Source: Pantoea brenneri (GTDB lineage: Bacteria > Pseudomonadota > Gammaproteobacteria > Enterobacterales > Enterobacteriaceae). Taken from it: a stretch of DNA of 64,000 nucleotides. The notes under the pieces were generated by a model that saw only the letters and a program-made list of their open reading frames with translations, made no database searches and was not told the origin of the DNA. The position numbers and the translations under genes were made by a program. Each line of letters opens with the position of its first letter. Position 1 is the stretch's first letter. The DNA lies in contig MIEI01000013.1 in the NCBI GenBank assembly GCA_002095305.1, positions 1 to 64,000 of the forward strand, written 5' to 3'. Positions 31,645 to 40,605 of this stretch are shown piece after piece.

Positions 31645-31908
31645 ATGATTGCTGTAATTTTTGGTCGTCCGGGCTGCCCATATTGTGTCCGTGCTAAAGA
31701 GCTGGCGGATAAACTCACTGCTGAGCGTGATGATTTTAGCTATCAGTATGTGGATATTCAGGCAGAAGGCATTACTAAAGCCGATCTGGAAGCCAGCGCC
31801 GGTAAGCCAGTCACCACCGTGCCGCAGATTTTCCTGGATGATAAACACGTCGGCGGCTACACCGAATTCGCCGCATGGACCAAAGAAAACCTGGGCTTTG
31901 TCGCTTAA
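31645..31908 (+). CDS. grxA: Glutaredoxin 1
   Basis: 87-residue glutathione-dependent disulfide reductase with the dithiol site CPYC at residues 11-14 and the TVPQIF cis-proline motif. The ATG at 31645 follows AAGGAG. It is divergent from ybjC-nfsA-rimK, and a strong terminator follows. Confidence 0.97.
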   Translation: MIAVIFGRPGCPYCVRAKELADKLTAERDDFSYQYVDIQAEGITKADLEASAGKPVTTVPQIFLDDKHVGGYTEFAAWTKENLGFVA

Positions 31909-31933
31909 TTAGCGGTTGCAGGCTGGGTAATGA

Positions 31934-31968
31934 AAAAGGCGAGACGCGGTTACCGGTCTCGCCTTTTT
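31934..31968. terminator. Terminator between grxA and ybjM
   Basis: AAAAAGGCGAGAC / GTCTCGCCTTTTT around a 9-nt loop; bidirectional. Confidence 0.88.
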
Positions 31969-32026
31969 GCTGGGCAGCGTCTGACTGTTTCTCAGCCCCG
32001 GCCCTTTATGCCGGGCCGGGGCCGCT

Positions 32027-32392
32027 TTAGTTCAGCGAGGCCATCACTATCTGCATCAGGCGCACCAACAGCGCGCCGCAGCCAGCCCAGAACATGGCGC
32101 TCACGCTCCAGGCGACCACAAACAGCCCGCTGGCATGGACCAGCAGCGTATTATTTAACAGCAGCACGGCCACCAGGGTGCCCCACAGCGCCATCAGCAA
32201 GGTACTTTTTAACGGACTTTCCACCTGCATCAAGGCCATCACGATACCAGGCAGCATAAACAGCAGCAGTTCAGGCTGACCATGCAACGGGCCAGGACCG
32301 GTTTGCCAGAAGTGGCAGGTAAAAACAAACACCAGACTATAAAGCACCACCCCACACAGGCGGATCGTCCAGAGATAAGAACGCTGCGGCAT
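32027..32392 (-). CDS. ybjM: YbjM inner-membrane protein
   Basis: 121-residue protein with about four hydrophobic segments, placed between grxA and ybjL as E. coli ybjM, with weak but recognisable similarity (ELLLFMLPGIVMAL, MFWAGCGALL). Function unknown. ATG 32392 follows GAGGTG. Divergent from ybjL. Confidence 0.78.
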   Translation of the reverse strand: MPQRSYLWTIRLCGVVLYSLVFVFTCHFWQTGPGPLHGQPELLLFMLPGIVMALMQVESPLKSTLLMALWGTLVAVLLLNNTLLVHASGLFVVAWSVSAMFWAGCGALLVRLMQIVMASLN

Positions 32393-32650
32393 AACACCTC
32401 ACTGACTAAAAATTACCCGGATAAAACTTGCCTGTATCCCTGCTGCGTTCAGGTGGAAATAAAAAGAAACAGTTCGTTTTGATAACGAATGAAATTAGCC
32501 AATGGCTGAGGAAGATTTTTCTGATTAGAATAGCCGCCGTTACACCGGTCGCATTTGCAACACTGATACAACGCACCCCCGACGGCTTGCTCAAGATAGC
32601 GAAAAACAAGCCTCTCTTCAACAAGTTACACGTAAACAAGAAGTTAAACA

Positions 32651-34339
32651 GTGAATATTAACGTCGCAGAATTGTTAAGTGGAAATGACGTTTTGTTATT
32701 ATTTGTCGTTTTGGCGCTCGGGCTCTGCCTGGGGAAATTGCGTCTTGGCTCGGTTCAGCTGGGAAATTCGATCGGCGTATTAGTGGTTTCCCTGTTATTA
32801 GGCCAGCAGCACTTTACGATCAATACCGACGCATTAAGTCTCGGCTTTATGCTGTTTATTTTTTGTGTTGGCGTCGAGGCCGGTCCCAACTTTTTCTCGA
32901 TATTCTTTCGCGACGGCAAAAACTATTTCATGCTCGCTATCGTGATGGTGGTCAGCGCGCTGATTATGGCACTGGGGCTCGGTAAGCTGTTTGGCTGGGA
33001 TATCGGCCTGACGGCGGGCATGCTGGCGGGCTCAATGACCTCAACGCCGGTGCTGGTCGGTGCCGGCGATACGCTACGGCAAAGTATCAGCGACAGCAAA
33101 CAGCTGGGATTGATGCAGGATCAGCTCAGTCTCGGCTATGCCGTGACCTATCTGATTGGCCTGGTCAGCCTGATCTTTGGCGCGCGTTACCTGCCGCGCC
33201 TGCAGCATCAGGATCTGCCCACCTGCGCGCAGCAGATCGCTCGCGAGCGCGGGCTGGATGCTGACAGCCAGCGCAAGGTGTTTTTACCGGTGATCCGTGC
33301 TTACCGCGTCGGCCCGGAACTGGTGGCGTGGAGCGGCGGCAAAAACCTGCGTGAACTCGGTATCTATCGCCAGACCGGCTGCTACATTGAGCGCATCCGC
33401 CGTAACGGTATTCTCGCCAGCCCGGATGGCGATGCGGTACTGCAACTCGGCGACGACATCTCACTGGTCGGTTATCCCGATGCGCACGCCCGTCTCGACC
33501 CCAGCTTCCGTAACGGCAAAGAGGTGTTTGACCGCGATCTGCTGGATATGCGAATTGTGACCGAAGAGATTGTGGTGAAAAACCACAATGCAGTGAACAA
33601 ACGGCTCAGCAAACTTAATCTCACCGATCATGGCTGCTTCCTTAACCGGGTGATTCGCAGCCAGATTGAGATGCCGATTGACGACAGCATCATGCTGAAT
33701 AAAGGCGATGTATTGCAGGTCAGCGGCGAAGCGCGACGGGTTAAAAGCGTGGCGGATCGCATTGGCTTTATCGCTATTCACAGCCAGATGACCGACCTGC
33801 TGGCCTTCTGCGCCTTCTTCATCGTCGGCCTGATGATTGGTCTGATTACCTTTCAGTTCAGCAACTTTAGTTTTGGCCTCGGTAACGCTGCCGGCCTGCT
33901 GTTTGCCGGCATTATGCTCGGCTTCCTGCGCGCCAACCATCCGACCTTTGGCTACATCCCTCAGGGCGCACTCACCATGGTGAAAGAGTTCGGGCTGATG
34001 GTGTTTATGGCCGGCGTGGGGCTGAGCGCTGGCAGCGGTATCAATCACGGCGTCAGCAGTGAGGGTGCGCTGATGCTGCTGTGTGGACTACTGGTCAGCC
34101 TGATCCCGGTGATTATCTGCTATCTGTTTGGTGCCTACGTACTGCGAATGAACCGCGCGTTACTGTTCGGGGCCATCATGGGTGCCCGCACCTGCGCGCC
34201 AGCGATGGAGATTATCAGTGACACCGCACGCAGCAATATTCCGGCGCTGGGCTACGCCGGAACTTACGCCATTGCTAACGTGCTGTTGACGCTGGCGGGT
34301 ACGCTGATCGTGATTATCTGGCCGCTTTTGCCCTTATAA
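32651..34339 (+). CDS. ybjL: YbjL, AspT/YidE-type putative transporter
   Basis: 562-residue membrane protein of the AAE (aspartate:alanine exchanger) family, with two five-helix membrane halves flanking two TrkA-C (RCK-C) domains at about residues 200-380. Close to E. coli YbjL (561). The start is GTG at 32651 ([18 protein letters not shown]). Substrate not established. RybB lies immediately downstream. Confidence 0.95.
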   Translation: MNINVAELLSGNDVLLLFVVLALGLCLGKLRLGSVQLGNSIGVLVVSLLLGQQHFTINTDALSLGFMLFIFCVGVEAGPNFFSIFFRDGKNYFMLAIVMVVSALIMALGLGKLFGWDIGLTAGMLAGSMTSTPVLVGAGDTLRQSISDSKQLGLMQDQLSLGYAVTYLIGLVSLIFGARYLPRLQHQDLPTCAQQIARERGLDADSQRKVFLPVIRAYRVGPELVAWSGGKNLRELGIYRQTGCYIERIRRNGILASPDGDAVLQLGDDISLVGYPDAHARLDPSFRNGKEVFDRDLLDMRIVTEEIVVKNHNAVNKRLSKLNLTDHGCFLNRVIRSQIEMPIDDSIMLNKGDVLQVSGEARRVKSVADRIGFIAIHSQMTDLLAFCAFFIVGLMIGLITFQFSNFSFGLGNAAGLLFAGIMLGFLRANHPTFGYIPQGALTMVKEFGLMVFMAGVGLSAGSGINHGVSSEGALMLLCGLLVSLIPVIICYLFGAYVLRMNRALLFGAIMGARTCAPAMEIISDTARSNIPALGYAGTYAIANVLLTLAGTLIVIIWPLLPL

Positions 34340-34357
34340 AATTTTTTTGTATACGTC

Positions 34358-34386
34358 CAGAACTTTTTTGTTAAGGGGTAGTCTGA
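34358..34386 (+). promoter_or_regulatory. Sigma-E promoter of rybB
   Basis: -35 GAACTT (34360-34365) and -10 TCTGA (34382-34386) with 16-bp spacing, the sigma-E pattern. The RNA would start at G34393, seven bases after the -10. Confidence 0.75.
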
Positions 34387-34392
34387 ATAAGT

Positions 34393-34459
34393 GCCACTGC
34401 TTTTCTTTGAAATCCCCAAATTGTGGAGCCCGCTGGTCTTTTTCCCGGCGGGTTTTTTT
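34393..34459 (+). ncRNA. rybB: Small RNA RybB
   Basis: Hfq-dependent, sigma-E-induced sRNA that represses outer-membrane protein mRNAs through its extreme 5' end. The first 18 nt (GCCACTGCTTTTCTTTGA) are the E. coli RybB seed without change, followed by the conserved TTGTGGAGCCC region, then a CCCGC / GCGGG terminator stem and a T run. The terminator loop is shorter than in E. coli (about 67 versus 79 nt). The position next to ybjL is the E. coli position. Confidence 0.9.
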
Positions 34460-34747
34460 ATGCCCTTTTTTCCGCCATGACGCCCCCACTCCGGATTAAA
34501 GCGCGGCCGTCCGGCTGTCAAACTTAAACAGTCAGGCAACCCATAAGCAGATTAAGAGCCTTGCTATGGACGAAACCCAGGGTAAAAAGCAGGATAGTGC
34601 GCCGGTGCTGTTAGCAATTTGTGCTGAATATTTTGGTTAGCGCGTTGTCGCTGACGTTTGATTTGCCGCTGTAGTCAGTCTGTGTCTGCCCGTGCGGGTA
34701 GCGTAGCCGTTGACTGGCGGCCTGTTTGCAGAGGAATGTCCCCCATA

Positions 34748-35353
34748 ATGGAAGAGTTAAACCGCTCATTGTTTATCGCCATCAATGCCACGCCTGCGTC
34801 ACCCGCCTGGCTGCTGCAACTGGCAACCTTTATCGCCAAAGATCTGATTGCCATCGTGCCGCTGTTAATCGTCGCGCTGTGGCTGTGGGGACCACGCGAC
34901 CAGGTCTCTTCACAGCGGGTGCTGGTGCTAAAAACCGGCATGGCCTTACTGTATGCGCTGGCGATTTCCTGGTGTGTCGGCCAGCTGTTACCGCACCCTC
35001 GCCCGTTCGCGATTGGACTCGGCCATCAGTTCCTGCACCACGCAGCGGATGATTCCTACCCCAGCGATCACGGCACCACTATCTTCACCTTTGCGCTGGC
35101 CTTTATTTTCTGGCATCGCCTGTGGTCAGGGGTGATTCTGATGCTGGCCGGTATCGCCATCGCCTGGTCGCGCATCTACCTTGGCGTCCACTGGCCAATG
35201 GATATGCTGGGCGGTTTCCTGGTTGGCTTACTGAGCTGTCTGGCCTCCCATCTGGCCTGGCAGATCTACGGCGAGCGGATGCTGGCGGTGATTAATCCGC
35301 TCTACCGATCGCTGTTTGCCCTGCCGATTCGTAAAGGCTGGACTCAGGATTAA
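34748..35353 (+). CDS. ybjG: Undecaprenyl-diphosphatase YbjG (BcrC-like PAP2)
   Basis: Inner-membrane phosphatase that recycles undecaprenyl pyrophosphate; gives bacitracin tolerance. 201 residues, about five or six membrane helices, with PAP2 motifs KTGMALLYALA (degenerate first motif), PSDHGTT and SRIYLGVHWPMDM. ATG 34748 (MEELNRSLFIAIN) matches E. coli; ATG 34736 lies too close to GAGG. The stop overlaps a terminator palindrome. Confidence 0.93.
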   Translation: MEELNRSLFIAINATPASPAWLLQLATFIAKDLIAIVPLLIVALWLWGPRDQVSSQRVLVLKTGMALLYALAISWCVGQLLPHPRPFAIGLGHQFLHHAADDSYPSDHGTTIFTFALAFIFWHRLWSGVILMLAGIAIAWSRIYLGVHWPMDMLGGFLVGLLSCLASHLAWQIYGERMLAVINPLYRSLFALPIRKGWTQD

Positions 35354-35385
35354 AAAGAAGGGACGCCGCGGCGTCCCTTCTTTTT
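35352..35385. terminator. Bidirectional terminator between ybjG and dacC
   Basis: Perfect 34-bp palindrome with arms AAAAAGAAGGGACGCCG / CGGCGTCCCTTCTTTTT, serving both convergent genes. Confidence 0.9.
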
Positions 35386-35392
35386 ATCAGAA

Positions 35393-36595
35393 TTATGAGA
35401 ACCACTTCCCGAACCAGCCGTTGAATTTCATCATTACGAAATCCACCATCCGGCTGAAGAAGCCTCCTTCCGGCACCTCCTGTAATACCACCAGCGGACG
35501 CTGGTCGACGGTTTTGCCATCCAGCTGGAAATCAATGGTGCCCACCACCTGATTCTTCTTCAGTGGCGCTTCGAGCTGCGGCGAATTGAGCTTAAAGCTC
35601 GCCTTCAGATTTTTCATCTGCCCTTTCGGGATGGTCAGCGCGGCATCTTTCGACACGCCAAGGTTGACCTGACTCTTATCGCCAAACCAGACCCGCTGCT
35701 GCGCAAACGGCGCGTCGGCCTTAATCGGCGTCACGGTTTCATAGAAGCGGAAGCCCCAGGTGAGCAATTTTTCGCTTTCGCGGAAGCGAATCGCATCGCT
35801 GGCAGTACCCAGCACTACCGAAATCAGTCGCATATCGCCTTCGGTTGCCGAGGCCACCAGGTTATTACCGGCACCGGAGGTGTGGCCGGTTTTGACGCCA
35901 TCTACCTTAAGATTGGTGCTCCACAGCAGACGGTTACGGTTCATCTGGCGGATTTTATTGAAGGTGAACTCTTTCTCTTTATTCAGCGCATACTCTTCCG
36001 GTACGTCGCGAATCAGCGCCTGGGCAATTAACGCCATATCCCGCGCCGTGCTGTACTGTCCCTCAGCATCCAGCCCGTGAACCGTCATAAAGTGGGTGTT
36101 CTGTAACCCCAGCGCTTTAACGTAGTTGTTCATCAGGCCGATAAACGAGTCCTGGCTGCCCGCCACGTAATCCGCCAGCGCAATACAGGCGTCGTTACCG
36201 GACTGGATCACAATGCCCTTGTTCAGCTCATGGACCGGAATACGGTCACCCGGTTTTAAAAACATCAGCGACGAACCGCGCAGCTTAGGGTTGCCGGTCG
36301 CCCAGGCATCCTGCCCTACCGTAACCAGATCGTCCGGCTTAATTTTGCCGGCTTTGATCGCCTGACCCACCACGTAGCTGGTCATCATTTTGGTCAGACT
36401 GGCGGGATCGAGACGCTGATCGGCGTTCGACTCGGCCAGCACTTTGCCGCTGGCATAATCCATCAGTATCCAGGCTTTGGCATCAATGCCAGGCGCGGCA
36501 GGTGCCTGTTCAGCAAAAGCGCCGATCGGGGCGATAAGAAGTAAAGAGGTGGCAGCGAGTAGCCGCAGGCGAGAAGCAACGCGAGTGTTTGTCAT
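35393..36595 (-). CDS. dacC: D-alanyl-D-alanine carboxypeptidase DacC (PBP6)
   Basis: Periplasmic low-molecular-mass penicillin-binding protein that trims pentapeptide stems. 400 residues as in E. coli. Signal peptide to about residue 28; active-site S66-L-T-K, SGN ([11 protein letters not shown]), KTG ([10 protein letters not shown]) and a C-terminal amphipathic membrane anchor ([13 protein letters not shown]). Divergent from the HAD gene. Confidence 0.96.
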   Translation of the reverse strand: MTNTRVASRLRLLAATSLLLIAPIGAFAEQAPAAPGIDAKAWILMDYASGKVLAESNADQRLDPASLTKMMTSYVVGQAIKAGKIKPDDLVTVGQDAWATGNPKLRGSSLMFLKPGDRIPVHELNKGIVIQSGNDACIALADYVAGSQDSFIGLMNNYVKALGLQNTHFMTVHGLDAEGQYSTARDMALIAQALIRDVPEEYALNKEKEFTFNKIRQMNRNRLLWSTNLKVDGVKTGHTSGAGNNLVASATEGDMRLISVVLGTASDAIRFRESEKLLTWGFRFYETVTPIKADAPFAQQRVWFGDKSQVNLGVSKDAALTIPKGQMKNLKASFKLNSPQLEAPLKKNQVVGTIDFQLDGKTVDQRPLVVLQEVPEGGFFSRMVDFVMMKFNGWFGKWFS

Positions 36596-36868
36596 GGGCT
36601 TGACCGGATTGTCCTTGTTAAATCGGGATTCTGGAGGCAGAAAACCTCCACTCAGAACGCTAACCGTTGGAGGCAGCGAAAAAAACCGCCGAATCGTAAA
36701 GTTTTTTAGAGTTTAGTAGAGTAACCCTGGCATCCCCAACGCGCGCGTGCCAGTTTCGCCCCGTGCTGTCGCCACCAAAAATGCGTGCAATTCCGATTTT
36801 TCGCAGAACAGTTAAGCCGGTCACAATTATCAGCTAACCTGAAAGCCAGTCAGCCGAGGAGACCGACC

Positions 36869-37525
36869 ATGGACTTAGCCCTATTTGATCTGGATGAGAC
36901 GCTTATTAGTGAAGACAGCACTGGCCTGTGGTTACGCTGGCTGGTATCGCAGGGCTTCGCCCCCCGCGAGCTGATCGACCAGGAACAGGCCCTGATGGCG
37001 CAGTATTATGCCGGCACGCTATCGATTGAAGAGTACATGAATACCACCCTGGCCCCGCTGGCGGGCATGGCAACCCTGACCGTTGAAGGCTGGGTCCGTC
37101 GCTTTATTCATCGCGACATTATGCCGCGCGTCTATCCTGCTGCACGTGAGCGTATCGAGTGGCACCAGGCGCGTGGCGACAAGGTGATGATTATCTCCGC
37201 CAGCGGCGAGCATCTGGTACTGCCGATTGCCGAAAAGCTGGGTGCCTGCGGAGCGCTGGCGATAGGCGTCGAGATCGTCGATCAGCGCTACAGCGGTAAA
37301 ACCTACGGCACCATGACCTACAAGGAAGGCAAAGTGACGCGACTGGGCGACTGGAAAGCGCTACAGCAGGGTGAAGCCTTCGGTCACACCTGGGCCTACA
37401 GCGATTCGATGAACGACCTGCCGTTACTGGAACAGGCCGATCACGCGCATGTGATTAATCCTGACAAACTGCTGCACCAGGAGGCATTAAACCGGGGATG
37501 GCAGGTCTGCCACTGGGCTCGCTAA
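36869..37525 (+). CDS. HAD-superfamily subfamily IB phosphatase
   Basis: 218 residues. HAD motif I is FDLDETL near the N-terminus, motif II is MIISASGEH, and motif IV is YSDSMNDLPLLE. The pattern is that of the SerB/PGP-like subfamily IB with a helical cap. The substrate cannot be told. ATG 36869 is preceded by GAGGAG; an open frame upstream lacks a ribosome site. It ends 1 bp before the yliI stop, tail to tail. Confidence 0.85.
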   Translation: MDLALFDLDETLISEDSTGLWLRWLVSQGFAPRELIDQEQALMAQYYAGTLSIEEYMNTTLAPLAGMATLTVEGWVRRFIHRDIMPRVYPAARERIEWHQARGDKVMIISASGEHLVLPIAEKLGACGALAIGVEIVDQRYSGKTYGTMTYKEGKVTRLGDWKALQQGEAFGHTWAYSDSMNDLPLLEQADHAHVINPDKLLHQEALNRGWQVCHWAR

Positions 37526-37526
37526 G

Positions 37527-38669
37527 CTAGCCGCGGGACGCAGTGGCGTCCTGCGCTAACCCGACTTTCAGCAATTTGCCGTTGGCTTCATCGGTCAGCA
37601 CATAGAGATAGCCATCCGGCCCCTGACGCACATCGCGAATACGTGCGTTCTGATCGCCGAGCAGACGCTGCTCTTCAACGGCCTTCTCCCCGTTTACGCT
37701 CAGCCGGATCAGGTTTTTCTCTTTCAGCGCGCCGATAAACAGCGAATTTTTCCACTGCGGGAAGCGGGCACTGTTATAAAACGCCATGCCGCTGATGGCG
37801 GGCGAATCTTTCCAGTAATAGACCGGCTGTTCGGTTCCGGCTACATGACTCCCTTTCGATTCCGGTACTTTGTCGCCACTGTAATCAATACCGTAGGTCG
37901 CCAGCGGCCAGCCGTAGTTTTTACCTTTACCGATGATGTTGACCTCGTCACCGCCACGCGGACCATGCTCGCTTTCCCACATCGTTCCGGTCCACGGATT
38001 AAGCGCCAGGCCCTGCGGATTACGCAGGCCATAAGCCCAGATCTCCGGGCGCGCCCCGCTCTGCTTCACAAACGGATTATCGTCAGGCACGCCGCCATCC
38101 GCATTCAGCCGCAGCAGTTTGCCCTGCAGCTTATCGAGATGCTGCGCTGTGCTGCTGGCAAAGTTATCGCCAAACGCGATCCACAGAAAACCCTGCTTAT
38201 CGAATGCCAGGCGGGTGCCGATATTATTGCCGCTGGAGAGCATAGGCGTCTGGCGAATCACCACGCGGAAATCGCGCAGTTGCCGGTTATCCTCGCTCAG
38301 CGTCCCGACACCCACCACCGCACCGGCCTTCCCGCTGCTATTGGCTTCGGTATAGCTCAGCCAGACGCGTCGGCTGCTGGTGAAATCGGGTGCCAGTACC
38401 ACGTCCAGCAAGCCGCTCTGGCGCTGTGCCCAGACCGGCGGCACGCCAGAAATCGGCTGTGACAAGCCACCCTGCGGGGTCCAGCTGCGCAACTGACCGC
38501 TGCGTTCCGTAATCAGCAGAGTCTGGTTGTCGGGCAGAAACGCCACGGACCATGGATGTTGTAACTTATCCTGCAATAGCTGGACCTGTACCTGTGGTTC
38601 TGCGGCCAGCAGCGGCGTGGCACACAGTAGCGAACCACTGAACAACAACGCGTGAGCGAAACGAGCCAT
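37527..38669 (-). CDS. yliI: PQQ-dependent soluble aldose sugar dehydrogenase YliI
   Basis: Periplasmic six-bladed beta-propeller enzyme oxidising aldoses with pyrroloquinoline quinone. 380 residues (371 in E. coli). Signal peptide MARFAHALLFSGSLLCATPL; conserved HPWSVAFLPDN, RNPQGLALNPWTG, EHGPRGGDEVNII and GKNYGWPLATYG. Needs PQQ and calcium by family knowledge. Confidence 0.94.
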   Translation of the reverse strand: MARFAHALLFSGSLLCATPLLAAEPQVQVQLLQDKLQHPWSVAFLPDNQTLLITERSGQLRSWTPQGGLSQPISGVPPVWAQRQSGLLDVVLAPDFTSSRRVWLSYTEANSSGKAGAVVGVGTLSEDNRQLRDFRVVIRQTPMLSSGNNIGTRLAFDKQGFLWIAFGDNFASSTAQHLDKLQGKLLRLNADGGVPDDNPFVKQSGARPEIWAYGLRNPQGLALNPWTGTMWESEHGPRGGDEVNIIGKGKNYGWPLATYGIDYSGDKVPESKGSHVAGTEQPVYYWKDSPAISGMAFYNSARFPQWKNSLFIGALKEKNLIRLSVNGEKAVEEQRLLGDQNARIRDVRQGPDGYLYVLTDEANGKLLKVGLAQDATASRG

Positions 38670-39240
38670 AGCGATCTCCTGACGGGATGGGATGCCCTTA
38701 AGCGTAGTCAGCCACTCTGCGGTGATGTTGAGGATTTACAAAAGATTAAACAGGGCGACGCCCTGAAGATGTGGGGAACAGGCTACCAGCAATGCCAGCC
38801 GTAGCCCGGTTTTCGTTTCATCTTCGGAGACACAGGGAACACTTCACGAGGCAAGCAGCATCAACCCTGAATCATGGGTCCGTAGCTGAAACCGGGTTGC
38901 TCTCACTGAACAGCCCTGGGCGAGCCTGAGAGATTTCCACTAACCGCAGGTCAGTAAATCATCATCTTATGCCGGTATGTGTGTGGACAAGATGATAAGG
39001 AGTTCATCCGGCAATCACTGTCTTAAGGCCCGCGAACAGTGCCTGAGGATGTTATTCGCCAGGGTCAGGCAGGAATCCGCCGCAACGTCACCCTGTTTAC
39101 CCGACATCACAGCTATAACTTTTTTTCAGCCTGATAACCCAGCCATTACGTTACGACTGTGCTCAGCGGGGCCAGCAGGTTCACTACCCGTCGCCTTCCA
39201 GCCAGTCGGCTGGCACTGAGGATAGCGGGCGGCAAATGAC
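38670..39240. other. Unassigned region with no supported gene (possible element remnant)
   Basis: About 570 bp. It contains no convincing open frame on either strand but has long imperfect pairings, such as AGCCCGGTTTTCG near 38809 with a partner GAAACCGGGTT near 38888, and a mixed base composition unlike the flanking genes. A short minus-strand frame near 39030-39110 (reading GDVAADSCLTLANNILRHC) could be the end of a decayed gene. I do not recognise it. Confidence 0.3.
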
Positions 39241-39247
39241 AGGTATA

Positions 39248-39277
39248 AAAAAACCCGACGGGTGAGATCGGGTTTTA
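39248..39277 (-). terminator. Terminator downstream of the rpn gene
   Basis: Arms AAAACCCGA / TCGGGTTTT with flanking A and T runs. Confidence 0.75.
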
Positions 39278-39409
39278 TTAGTTTTCCGGTATCAGCTTAA
39301 CGCTCTGACCGGCGAAAAACGGTCCGCATCTGGCGCGTTTAATTTTTGCTGTTACCGCTGATAAATTCATCATAAATCTGACCTTCCTTACCCAACCGTT
39401 CGGCAGGTT

Positions 39410-39631
39410 TTAGTGTCGGATTTGGGCCAGCTCGTCTGCTGAGAGGCCGGTCATTTTCATGACGGTGTTACGGTCAATGCCGTTCTGCAGCATAGTGCGG
39501 GCAATTTTCAGCGTGGCTTCGCGCTCGCCTTCGGTACGGCCTTCCTGCTTACCAAGCTGAATGCCTTTCTCAATACCTTTTTCAATACCTTTCTCGATGC
39601 CCTTCTGCTCCAGCTGCTGTGCGATGGTCAT
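39410..39631 (-). CDS. Predicted internal small protein of rpn (RpnS-like, 73 aa)
   Basis: In-frame ATG at 39631 inside the rpn gene is preceded by GGAGAGG with a 6-nt spacing, better than the ribosome site of the full gene. The product would be MTIAQQLEQKGIEKG... to the shared C-terminus, i.e. the coiled-coil and C-terminal domain without the nuclease. Intragenic RpnS antitoxins made this way have been described for E. coli rpn genes; for this gene it is an inference. Confidence 0.6.
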   Translation of the reverse strand: MTIAQQLEQKGIEKGIEKGIEKGIQLGKQEGRTEGEREATLKIARTMLQNGIDRNTVMKMTGLSADELAQIRH

Positions 39632-40363
39632 AAGTGCCTCTCCGTATTGCGGCACACGCTGTGCCAGTTCGCGAACAAAGGCTTCGGAGTCAGCTGACTC
39701 GCCTGCCTGCAGTAAATAGTGTATCAGCGCTGTTACCTGGGGTGAAGAAAGATAATCCGCCATCAGTAACGTGGCCAGACGATCGGTCAGGCTGGCGATG
39801 TCTCGCTGATGAATATGCTTTTGTAACAGCGTCAGCGCCGCCATGCTGCGGTGTTCCATAATCTCATCGTCCGGAATGACCGTTACATCGACCAGGGGAA
39901 AGGCGCTGTTGTAGAGACTTTCCGCCAGCACCGGATCACTGAATTCATCGAGCCAGCGCGTTGAGTACGGATACGGACTGCGCTTGCCGGTATAAAACAG
40001 GACCGGTATCACCAGTGGCAGCGTTTTATGACCAGCCTCAAGATGCCGCTGCATAGCAGCCACAGCGTAACGCAGGAGCCTGAACGCCATATGCCTGTCC
40101 GGAGTGGATTGATGTTCAATCAGCACATGAATGTACCCGTCGCCGGCAGTCGTCTTCAGGCTGTAGAGAACGTCGCTAAAGTACTGGCGCAGATCGTCTT
40201 CAACGAACGAGCCGGATTCCAGCTTCAGAGTACTGAGGTCACAGATAGCACGCAGTTCTGCGGGCAGGTGCAGTTCCATAAAGTCACGGGCAATATCCGG
40301 CTGGGTGAGAAACTGCCGGAAAGTGGCATCGTGAGGCGTAGGCGTGCTGTTCTTTTTTTTCAT
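39410..40363 (-). CDS. Rpn family recombination-promoting nuclease (YhgA-like, PD-(D/E)XK)
   Basis: 317 residues. N-terminal HDATFRQFLTQPDIARDFME and the catalytic region SDVLYSLKTTAGDGYIHVLI followed by EHQS are diagnostic of the Rpn/YhgA nuclease family, whose E. coli members RpnA-E promote RecA-independent DNA breakage and recombination and act in phage defence. The C-terminus has four EKGI repeats (about residues 255-275), a charged coiled coil and a TGLSADELAQIRH end. ATG 40363 follows AGGAAC. Some tools label this family putative transposase; I see no transposase motif or inverted repeats. Confidence 0.93.
   Translation of the reverse strand: MKKKNSTPTPHDATFRQFLTQPDIARDFMELHLPAELRAICDLSTLKLESGSFVEDDLRQYFSDVLYSLKTTAGDGYIHVLIEHQSTPDRHMAFRLLRYAVAAMQRHLEAGHKTLPLVIPVLFYTGKRSPYPYSTRWLDEFSDPVLAESLYNSAFPLVDVTVIPDDEIMEHRSMAALTLLQKHIHQRDIASLTDRLATLLMADYLSSPQVTALIHYLLQAGESADSEAFVRELAQRVPQYGEALMTIAQQLEQKGIEKGIEKGIEKGIQLGKQEGRTEGEREATLKIARTMLQNGIDRNTVMKMTGLSADELAQIRH
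39550..39606 (-). repeat. 12-bp in-frame tandem repeat encoding EKGI in rpn
   Basis: Four near-identical 12-bp units (GAAAAAGGTATT or one-base variants) encode EKGI four times. The unit is a multiple of three, so copy-number change would lengthen the coiled coil without a frameshift. Confidence 0.75.
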
Positions 40364-40526
40364 CGTTCCTGACTCTGACAATCACCGGTGCAGGGTACCA
40401 CAGACCCGATCCAACACCACCGCAGCGGTGACCGGACCAAATGCCAGACCGAGGGAGGAACAGGGTCGGACGGCCTTTTCAACGTCAGTTCGGTAAGCCG
40501 GTGATCGGCAGCAGCATAAATGATGA

Positions 40527-40555
40527 CGGTGATCCCCGCTCACACGGGGAACAGG
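40527..40555 (-). repeat. Solitary type I-E-like CRISPR repeat
   Basis: On the minus strand the unit reads TGTTCCCCGTGTGAGCGGGG followed by ATCACCG. This is close to enterobacterial type I-E repeats of the GTGTTCCCCGCGTGAGCGGGG...ACCG kind. No second copy exists about 61 bp to either side and no cas gene is in the window. Confidence 0.5.
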
Positions 40556-40605
40556 CGCGCTGACGGCCGTTTAAAAGCCGAATACCAGCCGTTAAACTCG
40601 CCGGG

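Noticed and set aside
32428-32661. 77-codon frame running into the ybjL start
   Set aside because: It overlaps the ybjL start and promoter region, has no ribosome site and no known similarity.
39410-40363. Rpn gene as an insertion-sequence transposase
   Set aside because: The family name includes putative transposase, but there is no transposase catalytic triad and no terminal repeats or target duplication were seen.
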